Positions 1 through 6,114 of a stretch of 31,929 bases of DNA are shown here, piece after piece. Position 1 is the first letter of the stretch. Each line of letters opens with the position of its first letter. This stretch comes from Gammaproteobacteria bacterium UBA7803 (GTDB lineage Bacteria; Pseudomonadota; Gammaproteobacteria; Pseudomonadales; Azotimanducaceae). The translations under genes and the position numbers were made by a program. The notes beneath the pieces are model-generated. The model had not been told where the DNA came from. It did not search any database and was given only the letters and a program-made list of their open reading frames with translations. The stretch spans positions 1 to 31,929 of the forward strand of contig DLCH01000051.1 in NCBI GenBank assembly GCA_002480525.1, given 5' to 3'.

Positions 1-14
1 GACAGATCTATTTG

Positions 15-638
15 CTACCAACATCCGGGGGTCGGACCCTGGCCCTCCAGAAAGTACGCGCTCTCCGCCGCGCCCGGCTGGGGCAGGGAAATCCGGTAGA
101 CCAGCTCGTTGGGATGGCGCACGGTGACCGCGTCGACCGGCGCCAGCGCCAGCAGCCGCTTGACCAGCACCCGCGACATCACGCCGTGGGTGACCAGCGC
201 CACCCGGCGTGCCGGGTCGGTCAGCAGCGCATCCAGCAGGCCGGCCACCCGGGCCTCCATGTCCACCAGGTTCTCCCCGGCCGGCGGGCGGTGGTGATAC
301 GGGTCGTCGGCCCGGGCCCGCCACTCCCGGGGATAGGCGCGCTCGATCTCCTCCAGGGTCAGCCCGGACCAGTCCCCGCAGTCCCGCTCCATCAGCGCGT
401 CGTCGAACCGCAGCGGCGCCGCGAGGTGCGCGTTCACCAGCTCGGCGGTATCACGGGTCCGCCCCAGGGGCGAGGCGACCAGCGCATCGACGCCGCCCTC
501 CCGGGCCAGGGTGCGGCCGTGCAGGTCGGCCTGGGTGCGGCCGAGGGCGGTCAACGGTGAATCCCGGCGGCCCTGCATGCGCCGGGCCACGTTCCATTCG
601 GTCTGGCCGTGCCGGACGATGTAGAGGACCCGGGTCAT
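15..638 (-). CDS. Histidine phosphatase family protein (phosphoglycerate mutase-like)
   Basis: This 207-residue protein has the branch-1 histidine phosphatase signature RHGQTE at residues 9-14, where His10 is the expected phospho-acceptor. A second catalytic His lies in VTHGVMSR near the middle of the C-terminal half, and an acidic MERDCGDWSG segment matches the usual proton-donor region. These enzymes remove phosphate from small phosphorylated metabolites or nucleotides in the cytoplasm; the substrate cannot be read from sequence. The ATG at 638 was chosen because the ATGA at 635-638 overlaps the stop of the upstream crotonase, implying translational coupling. Its place after a crotonase and an LLM oxidoreductase, opposite a putative acyl-CoA kinase, makes a metabolite phosphatase for a phosphorylated catabolic intermediate conceivable, but that is inference. 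Confidence 0.88.
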   Translation of the reverse strand: MTRVLYIVRHGQTEWNVARRMQGRRDSPLTALGRTQADLHGRTLAREGGVDALVASPLGRTRDTAELVNAHLAAPLRFDDALMERDCGDWSGLTLEEIERAYPREWRARADDPYHHRPPAGENLVDMEARVAGLLDALLTDPARRVALVTHGVMSRVLVKRLLALAPVDAVTVRHPNELVYRISLPQPGAAESAYFLEGQGPTPGCW

Positions 639-1474
639 CCGTCCTTCGGACCGTCGGACGTCCGGTAGTCGCCGTACTCCGCGTCCCGCTTGCTCAGGGT
701 GCCGGTGAGGTCCCGGCTGAGCTCGCGCAGGTGGTTGCGGGCGGTCTCGGTGAAGGTCGCGAGCTGCTGCATCTCGGTGCCGGCGCGCAGGCCCGCACGG
801 ATACCCATGGCGTCCATCTGACGGTGCACGGCGCGCTTGTTGATCTGCTGCAGATCCGACGGCGTACGGGCCACCCGCTCGGCGATCTCCAGCACCCGGT
901 CCTCGAGCTCGGCCTCCGGAAAGTGGCGATTGGCGAAGCCGCACTGGGCCGCCTCGACGCCGGACATGTGGTCACCGGTGAGCATCAGCTCCATGGCCCG
1001 CCGCAGCCCGACGATCCAGGGGTAGAACTGATTGTCCGGCGGGCTGATGGCGCGCACCACCGGATAGCCGATCTTGGCGTCGTCGGCCACGTAGACCAGG
1101 TCGCAGGCGGTGGCCAGCTCGGTGCCGCCCGCCAGGCAGTAACCGTGCACCTGGGCGATCACCGGCTTGGCCAGGTCCCACATGTGGAAGAAGCCTTCCA
1201 CCACGTGCCTCGGCCAGTTGCCGAGGCCGCCCGGGGTGTAGAACGGCTGGTCCCGCGACACGTCCGAGGCCAGATCGTAGCCGGCGGAGAAGCAGCTGCC
1301 CGCGCCGCGGATGACGGTGACCCGGACCTCCGGATCGCGATCCGCGGCCTCCAGCGCCTCGAACAGCTCACGGCGCAGCTCGTTGGACAGCGGGTTGCGC
1401 TTGTCCGGCCGGTTCAGCGTGATGCGCCGCACCCGCGGGCGCGGCTCGTCCACCAGGATCTTCTGATAGCTCAT
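635..1474 (-). CDS. Enoyl-CoA hydratase/isomerase family protein (crotonase fold), one acidic residue missing
   Basis: This 279-residue crotonase-superfamily protein shows ITLNRPDKRN at the N-terminus, an oxyanion-hole segment around FSAGYDL (residues 62-68), and AGGTELATACD carrying Glu119, which aligns with Glu144 of rat enoyl-CoA hydratase. The second catalytic acid (rat Glu164, in the QPE motif) is replaced by Val139 in IGYPVV, and the typical IPGAGGTQ segment is absent. Classical hydration is therefore doubtful; isomerase, hydrolase or another CoA-thioester chemistry is possible. A strong GGGGAGGA ribosome site precedes the ATG at 1474. It lies 48 bases downstream of the LLM oxidoreductase gene's neighbour boundary, in the same minus-strand transcription unit, and its stop overlaps the phosphatase start. 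The fold assignment is secure; the reaction is not. Confidence 0.92.
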   Translation of the reverse strand: MSYQKILVDEPRPRVRRITLNRPDKRNPLSNELRRELFEALEAADRDPEVRVTVIRGAGSCFSAGYDLASDVSRDQPFYTPGGLGNWPRHVVEGFFHMWDLAKPVIAQVHGYCLAGGTELATACDLVYVADDAKIGYPVVRAISPPDNQFYPWIVGLRRAMELMLTGDHMSGVEAAQCGFANRHFPEAELEDRVLEIAERVARTPSDLQQINKRAVHRQMDAMGIRAGLRAGTEMQQLATFTETARNHLRELSRDLTGTLSKRDAEYGDYRTSDGPKDG

Positions 1475-1522
1475 CGGTTCCTCCCCTGTGCTCCCCCACC
1501 CGTCACGAACCGCTTCAGCCCG

Positions 1523-2527
1523 TCACCGGAAGCTGAACCGGTCGCCGCGGAACGCATCGAACGTGCGCTGGACGCCTTCGGCGGTCGCGGCCAGCGGCGC
1601 GATGATGGCGGTGTCGATGCCGCCGTCGGCCGCCTCCTGAATGCGCTCGCGGATCTCGTCCTCGTCACCGATGATGGCGATCTCGTCGATCATCTCGTCG
1701 GTCAGCGCGCCGCCGGTCTTCTCCCGGTCCTTCTCGGCCCAGCCCTCGCGGATGGTGGCCGCGGCGTCCTCGTAGCCGGCCCAGGCCAGGAACTTGTTGT
1801 ACACCGGCGTGGCGTAATAGGGGGCGAACGCGGCGCGGAACAGGTCACGCCCGGCGGGCTTGTCGTCGGTGCACAGCACCATGAAGCGGTTGACCACCTC
1901 GACGTCCTCGAAGCGCTTGCCGGCCTTCTCCGCGCCGATCTTCACGTGCTCCATCATCTTCGGCAGCGCGCCCTTGGGCCACAGGTTGAAGATCACGCCG
2001 TCGCCCACTTCGGCGGCCATCTCGATCATGTTGGGACGCAGCGCCGCGAGGTAGAGCGGCGGCGGGTTCTCCAGCGGCGCCTGGCGGTAACCGCGGCTGT
2101 AGAGGGTCTCGAAATCGGTGAAGTCCGACTTCTCGCCCTTCAGCATGGAACGGACCATGAGGGTGGTTTCCTTCACCCGGGTCAGCGGCTTGTCGAGCGG
2201 GATGCCGTTCCACTGGCCCATGATGGTCTGGCTCGAGGAGCCGAGCCCCATGACGAAACGCCCCGGCAGCACCTGCCCGATGACGTTGATCGATGCCGCC
2301 AGCACCGCCGGCGTGCGGGTGTACACGGGGGTGACGGCGACGCCCAGGCGGATGCTGCGGGTCTCGTGCGCGATGGCGGCGATCTGGGTCAGCGTGTCCG
2401 GCGCGCCCGCGTCGCTGAACCAGCCGTCGGGAATGCCGTTGTCCTCCGCCCAGCGGATGCGCTCGACGGTCTGCTCGAGCTTCGGTCCCGCCGGCAGTGT
2501 GACGGCAATGCGTTTTTCTTTGGCCAT
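1523..2527 (-). CDS. LLM class flavin/F420-dependent oxidoreductase (first copy)
   Basis: The 334-residue product has the bacterial luciferase-like TIM-barrel layout: an N-terminal WAEDNGIPDGWFSD strand-helix, LGVAVTPVYTRTPAVLAASINVIGQ, then the GRFVMGLGSSS segment and TRVKETTLMVRSML that are characteristic of LLM-class F420-dependent enzymes such as Mer and MSMEG-type reductases. The C-terminus (IAIIGDEDEIRERIQEAADGGIDTAII) is the usual family ending. Such enzymes transfer hydride using F420 or FMN; the cofactor cannot be decided here. Start at the ATG at 2527 is supported by a GAGGGGGA ribosome site. It heads the minus-strand unit with the crotonase and phosphatase, divergent from the APH kinase across a 143-bp promoter region. 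Its shared neighbourhood suggests catabolism of a CoA-linked or terpenoid/alicyclic substrate, which is inference. Confidence 0.9.
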   Translation of the reverse strand: MAKEKRIAVTLPAGPKLEQTVERIRWAEDNGIPDGWFSDAGAPDTLTQIAAIAHETRSIRLGVAVTPVYTRTPAVLAASINVIGQVLPGRFVMGLGSSSQTIMGQWNGIPLDKPLTRVKETTLMVRSMLKGEKSDFTDFETLYSRGYRQAPLENPPPLYLAALRPNMIEMAAEVGDGVIFNLWPKGALPKMMEHVKIGAEKAGKRFEDVEVVNRFMVLCTDDKPAGRDLFRAAFAPYYATPVYNKFLAWAGYEDAAATIREGWAEKDREKTGGALTDEMIDEIAIIGDEDEIRERIQEAADGGIDTAIIAPLAATAEGVQRTFDAFRGDRFSFR

Positions 2528-2574
2528 CGGCCTCGTCCCCCTCTGAATGCGCAGGATGCGAAAGTGTGTCGGAT

Positions 2575-2589
2575 GCGAATGGGATTCGC
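2575..2589. promoter_or_regulatory. Candidate operator: inverted repeat in divergent promoter region
   Basis: GCGAAT and ATTCGC form a perfect 6-bp inverted repeat around GGG, midway between the divergent LLM oxidoreductase and APH-kinase genes. A direct repeat GGATGCGAA (2554-2562 and 2571-2579) overlaps its left half. The position suits a regulator acting on both genes, but no regulator gene is present in the window. Confidence 0.35.
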
Positions 2590-2611
2590 GAAAGCGTTTA
2601 AGACTCGCATT

Positions 2612-2640
2612 TTGCGGCTGACCGGATCAAGACGTATCCT
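2612..2640 (+). promoter_or_regulatory. Possible sigma-70 promoter for the APH kinase
   Basis: TTGCGG (2612-2617) and TATCCT (2635-2640) are separated by exactly 17 bp, upstream of the ATG at 2671. The match is 3/6 and 4/6 to consensus, so it is only a candidate. A GAGGGG ribosome site follows at about 2654. Confidence 0.3.
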
Positions 2641-2670
2641 TGCCGGCTCACCAGAGGGGACGCAGCAGTC

Positions 2671-3717
2671 ATGAGCAACCCGGAGCTTACCGCCGTACGC
2701 GACGCCCACCGGTTCGACGAGGGCGCGCTCGAACGCTATCTGACCGAGCACATCGACGGCTTCCAGGGGCCGATGAAGATCGAGCAGTTCGAAGGCGGCC
2801 AGTCCAATCCGACCTTCCGTCTCGAGGCCGGCGGACGGCGCTTCGTGATGCGCAAGCAGCCGCCGGGCAAGCTGCTGCCGTCGGCCCATCAGGTGGACCG
2901 CGAGCACCGGGTCATGAAAGCACTGCAGGACACGGACGTGCCCGTGCCGAAGATGTTCGTGTGCTGCGACGATACCGAGGTCATCGGCACCAAGTTCTAC
3001 GTGATGGAATGGGTCGACGGCCGGGTGTTCGCCGAAACCCGTCTGCCGGAGCAGACGCCGGAGGAGCGGCGCGCCATGTACCTGGATCTGGCCCGGGTGC
3101 TGGCGACGCTGCACAACGTCGACCCGGAGGCGGTCGGCCTGGGCGACTTCGGCAAGCCCGGCAACTACTACGAGCGCCAGATCGGCCGCTGGAGCAAGCA
3201 GTACGTCGCCTCGAAGACCGAGGAGATCGAGGCCATGGACAGACTCATGGCCTGGCTGCCGGACAACATTCCGGAGCAGCGCAAGACCGTGATCGTCCAC
3301 GGCGACTACCGGCTCGGCAACTGCCTCTACCATCCCGCCGAGCCGCGTATTGCCGCGGTGCTCGACTGGGAACTGTCCACCCTCGGCGACGGGCTGGCCG
3401 ATCTCGGTTACATCTGCCAGGACTACCACGGTGAGTCCTACGAGGACGTGGGCCTGGCCGGTGCCGACCTGGAATCCCTGGGCATTCCCACCGAGCAGGA
3501 GATGGTGGCCGAGTACTGCCGCCACGCCGGCATCGACCACATCGACAACTGGCCCTTCTACCTGATCTACAACATGTTCCGCTCGGCGGCGATCATCCAG
3601 GGGGTGTACAAGCGCGGCGTCGACGGCAACGCCAGCTCGTCCAAGGCGCTGGAGTTCAAGGACGCCGCGCGGATGCGCTCGGAGCGGGCGTGGAAGCTGG
3701 TGGAGGAGCTGACCTGA
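2671..3717 (+). CDS. APH-fold phosphotransferase family protein (LvaA/ACAD10-11 kinase-like)
   Basis: This 348-residue kinase-like protein has a nucleotide loop EGGQSNPTF (41-49), Lys62 in VMRKQPPG, the catalytic motif HGDYRLGN (His210, Asp212, Asn217) and a metal-binding DWE (Asp232) followed by STLGDGLADLGY. This is the aminoglycoside-phosphotransferase fold in the form found beside acyl-CoA dehydrogenases and in the N-terminal half of ACAD10/11. Relatives such as LvaA phosphorylate 4-hydroxyacyl-CoAs so that a dehydrogenase-type partner can remove the phosphate. Antibiotic resistance is unlikely given the motifs and the company it keeps. The ATG at 2671 has a GAGGGG ribosome site. Divergent LLM oxidoreductase, crotonase and phosphatase genes may belong to the same pathway, but no acyl-CoA dehydrogenase is in the window, so the substrate is unproven. 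Confidence 0.9.
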   Translation: MSNPELTAVRDAHRFDEGALERYLTEHIDGFQGPMKIEQFEGGQSNPTFRLEAGGRRFVMRKQPPGKLLPSAHQVDREHRVMKALQDTDVPVPKMFVCCDDTEVIGTKFYVMEWVDGRVFAETRLPEQTPEERRAMYLDLARVLATLHNVDPEAVGLGDFGKPGNYYERQIGRWSKQYVASKTEEIEAMDRLMAWLPDNIPEQRKTVIVHGDYRLGNCLYHPAEPRIAAVLDWELSTLGDGLADLGYICQDYHGESYEDVGLAGADLESLGIPTEQEMVAEYCRHAGIDHIDNWPFYLIYNMFRSAAIIQGVYKRGVDGNASSSKALEFKDAARMRSERAWKLVEELT

Positions 3718-3745
3718 GCCACCGCAATTACCTGACCTGCCTTCT

Positions 3746-3811
3746 GTAGGAGCGGCCTCCCGGCCGCGATCCCGGTCTCGCGGCCGGTCGCGGCCGGGAG
3801 GCCGCTCCTAC
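3746..3811. repeat. REP-type inverted repeat pair (BIME-like), possible bidirectional terminator
   Basis: Two 24-bp arms (3746-3769 and 3788-3811) are perfect reverse complements, separated by 18 bp that themselves contain more GCGGCCGG sequence. Each arm begins GTAGGAGCGGCC and is internally palindromic (GCGGCC...GGCCGC), the architecture of REP sequences common in pseudomonads and other Gammaproteobacteria. It sits between the convergent APH kinase and second LLM gene, where the folded RNA could end or stabilise transcripts from either side. No U-tract follows, so intrinsic termination is uncertain. No second copy was noticed in this window. Confidence 0.85.
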
Positions 3812-3844
3812 GGGGGTACTCGGAACGCCGGGCTCAGCTCGACG

Positions 3845-4885
3845 TCAGAGCACGTTCTCCGCCAGAATCTGCAGCGCCTCCGGCTGGCCTGCGCCGATCA
3901 GCATGCTGCCGACGTGGCCCTTCCTGCCGGCTTCCTGCCAGCGCTGCAGGCGATCCTTGATGCGGTCCGCCGGACCCACCAGGTGGCAGGCGTCGATGAG
4001 TTCCGCCGGCACCGCGGCGGCCGCCTCGTCCTTCTTGCCGTCCAGGTACAGGTCCTGAATCTTCTTCGCCGCATCACCGAACCCGAGCCGGGTGGCGTAA
4101 TCGTTGTAGAAGTTCTTGTCCCGCGCGCCCATGCCGCCGATGTACAGCGCCATGTTGGCCCGGATCGGCATCATGCACTGCTCCACGTCGTCGCCGACGA
4201 TGCAGGTGACGAAAGGCGCGATGTCGAACTGGGAGAGGTTCTTGCCGTTGCCGGCCCGCTGGAAGCCCTTCTGGATGGGCTCCTCGAACACGTGGTACTG
4301 CTCCGGGTCCATCCACACCGGGAAGAAGCCGTCGGCGACCTCGGCCGCCGCGGCGACGCCGTTCGGGGTGATGGTCGCCGCGTAGATCGGAATGTCTTCC
4401 TCGCAGTGCAGGATGCTCTTCAGCGGCTTGCCGAGACCCGTGGTGCCCGGGCCGGTGTTGGGGAGCTGATACATCTCGCCGTCGAAGGTCACCGGTCCCT
4501 CGCGGGCGATGATCTGCTTCATGATGGTGACGTATTCCTTCAGCCGCGTGACCGGCTTTCCGTACGGCACGCCGTGCCAGCCCTCCACGACCTGGGGCCC
4601 GGAAGCGCCGACCCCGCAGAGAAAGCGGCCGCCGGACAGCTCGGCCAGGCTCATGGCCGTCATGGCGGCCATGGCCGGCGTGCGCGCCGGCATCTGCATG
4701 ATCGCCGTCCCCACCTTGATCTTGGTGGTCTGCGCCAGGATCCACGCCGCCGGCGTGACGGCGTCGCTGCCGTAGGCCTCGGCGGTCCAGATCGACTCGT
4801 AGCCGAGACTCTCGGCGTGCTTCACGTGATCGATGGGAATGGAAATCTTGCGGCCCGAGTAACCGCTGATCAGCCCTAGCTTCAT
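3845..4885 (-). CDS. LLM class flavin/F420-dependent oxidoreductase (second copy)
   Basis: A 346-residue luciferase-like monooxygenase family member. It begins MKLGLISGYSGRKISIPIDH, with YESIWTAEAYGSDAVTPAAWIL and KVGTAIMQMPARTPAMAAMTAMSLAELSGGRFLCGVGASGP, which is the F420-dependent LLM pattern (a conserved non-prolyl cis peptide region and the GRF.GVG loop). The C-terminus carries the usual HLVGPADRIKDRLQRW segment. The ATG at 4885 was preferred over longer readings because AGAGAGGAAGAG lies directly upstream and upstream codons do not look like this family. It is about as divergent from the first LLM protein as separate subfamilies usually are. The glutaredoxin-like gene is 50 bp upstream on the same strand. 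The reaction and cofactor are unknown. Confidence 0.92.
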   Translation of the reverse strand: MKLGLISGYSGRKISIPIDHVKHAESLGYESIWTAEAYGSDAVTPAAWILAQTTKIKVGTAIMQMPARTPAMAAMTAMSLAELSGGRFLCGVGASGPQVVEGWHGVPYGKPVTRLKEYVTIMKQIIAREGPVTFDGEMYQLPNTGPGTTGLGKPLKSILHCEEDIPIYAATITPNGVAAAAEVADGFFPVWMDPEQYHVFEEPIQKGFQRAGNGKNLSQFDIAPFVTCIVGDDVEQCMMPIRANMALYIGGMGARDKNFYNDYATRLGFGDAAKKIQDLYLDGKKDEAAAAVPAELIDACHLVGPADRIKDRLQRWQEAGRKGHVGSMLIGAGQPEALQILAENVL

Positions 4886-4935
4886 GACGCTCTTCCTCTC
4901 TCTGTTTGCATGGAATCGGATCGACCCAGATTGCC

Positions 4936-5229
4936 TTACGGATGATTGATGCGTGCGTTCGCGCGCCCGTCGCCGGCCGCCTCGTGGTACCGGCGCAGGT
5001 AGTCGATGATGTCGAGGGACTCGTACAGCCACTGCACGTCGCCGTCACGCTCGATGCGCAGGCAGGGGACCATGCTGCGGCCGCCGCCTTCGACGAGTTC
5101 CCGGCGGGCTTCGGGATCGCGCAGCGTGTCGCGCGTTTCCAGATCGATGCCGGCCTGGGCCACGAACTGCCTGACGCGCCGGCAGAACGGGCAGGCGTCG
5201 TACTGATAGAGGACGTGACGTTCGGGCAT
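4936..5229 (-). CDS. Glutaredoxin/GST-N-domain-like protein with CPFC motif
   Basis: A 97-residue single-domain thioredoxin-fold protein. The dithiol motif Cys13-Pro-Phe-Cys16 follows the first strand (HVLYQYDA), MVPCLRIE contains the expected cis-proline, and YESLDIIDYL is the glutathione-binding acid-Ser and final helix pattern shared by glutaredoxins and GST N-terminal domains. It probably reduces disulfides or glutathione adducts in the cytoplasm. CPFC rather than the classical CPYC occurs in this subgroup. It precedes the second LLM oxidoreductase on the same strand with a 50-bp gap, so it may be cotranscribed, and is divergent from the DsbA-like gene. Confidence 0.88.
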   Translation of the reverse strand: MPERHVLYQYDACPFCRRVRQFVAQAGIDLETRDTLRDPEARRELVEGGGRSMVPCLRIERDGDVQWLYESLDIIDYLRRYHEAAGDGRANARINHP

Positions 5230-5378
5230 GGGGTCGCCTGCAGAAGGTGAGCGGATCAGTATGCCAGAACACCCTGCACCGACAACCCGACCCGACGGGC
5301 TCCGAAGCCTGCGCAGACGCGCGCGGCCGGGCCGAGTACACTTGCCGCCGAACCGTGCCAGCAGACTCCGGAGCCGAC

Positions 5379-6062
5379 ATGACGAGCCGCAAAGAACGCC
5401 AGGTCATCCGCACCCGCAACTACATCATCGCCGCCGTGGTCGCCGTCGTGGTGATCGTGCTCGGCTATGGCACCCTGTACAGCACCGGCATCGGCGAGGG
5501 CGAATACCAGGCCGGTACCCACTACGAGCTGATCGAGAACGCCAAGGGCCGCCGTCCCGGCGAGCCGATCCAGGTCCGGGAGTTCTTTTCCTACGGCTGC
5601 ATCCACTGCCGCAACTTCGACCCGATGATCGAGGAGTGGAAGGACACGCTGCCGGAGGACGTGGAGTTCGAGCGCGTGCCGGTGGTGTTCTCGCCGGTAT
5701 GGGCCCTGCTCGGCCGCACCTATGCGACGCTCGAGGAACTCGGCGCCCTGGAGCGCAATCACGACCGGCTGTTCCGGGCCATCCACGACAACGGCCGGCA
5801 GTTCCTGTCCGCCGAGATGATCGCCGACTTCGTCGACGGCTACGGCGTGACCCGGGAGGAGTTCCTGCGCACCTTCGAGTCCCCCGCCGTGCGCCAGCGC
5901 ATGCGTCAGGCGGAGCGGGATCAGATCGATCTCGGCATCCGCGCCGTGCCGACCCTGGTGGTCGACGACAAATACCGCATCGGCATGGAAGTCGGCCGCA
6001 AGGTGGCGCTGGACGTGGTCGACCACATCATCGCCATGGAACGCTCGGCCGACCAGGGATGA
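5379..6062 (+). CDS. Membrane-anchored DsbA-like thiol:disulfide interchange protein
   Basis: This 227-residue protein has a basic start (MTSRKERQVIRTRN), one hydrophobic segment at about residues 15-30 that lacks an obvious signal-peptidase site, then a periplasmic thioredoxin fold with inserted helical domain. The active site is Cys74-Ile-His-Cys77 in FFSYGCIHC, and the cis-proline loop is AVPTLVV near the C-terminus. CIHC replaces the CPHC of classical DsbA. Conserved FSPVWALLGRTYATLEELG resembles the DsbA/DsbL helical region. It likely introduces or shuffles disulfides in envelope proteins while tethered to the inner membrane. The ATG at 5379 has a GGAG site 7 bp upstream; longer readings would place coding sequence before the anchor. 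Confidence 0.88.
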   Translation: MTSRKERQVIRTRNYIIAAVVAVVVIVLGYGTLYSTGIGEGEYQAGTHYELIENAKGRRPGEPIQVREFFSYGCIHCRNFDPMIEEWKDTLPEDVEFERVPVVFSPVWALLGRTYATLEELGALERNHDRLFRAIHDNGRQFLSAEMIADFVDGYGVTREEFLRTFESPAVRQRMRQAERDQIDLGIRAVPTLVVDDKYRIGMEVGRKVALDVVDHIIAMERSADQG

Positions 6063-6069
6063 TGCCGCC

Positions 6070-6105
6070 GGCCCGGAGACTGCCGCTGCCGGCAGCCTCC
6101 CGGCC
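6070..6105. terminator. Imperfect hairpin between convergent genes
   Basis: Three stacked stems, GGCC/GGCC, GGAG/CTCC and CTGCCG/CGGCAG, with single mismatches between them and a CTGC loop, fill the 52-bp gap between the stops of the DsbA-like gene and the TonB-dependent receptor. Its location suggests a shared terminator or mRNA end-stabiliser. There is no U-tract. Confidence 0.5.
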
Positions 6106-6114
6106 AACGCCCCC

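Noticed and set aside
209..2674. An 821-codon open frame on the plus strand across the phosphatase, crotonase and LLM genes
   Set aside because: It is antisense to three genes with clear family motifs. Its translation is Arg/Gly/Pro/His-rich and matches no family I recognise; such frames are a by-product of high GC.
2671..3717. Aminoglycoside resistance gene
   Set aside because: The APH fold is shared, but the STLGDGLADLGY context and the catabolic neighbours match the acyl-CoA-associated kinases.
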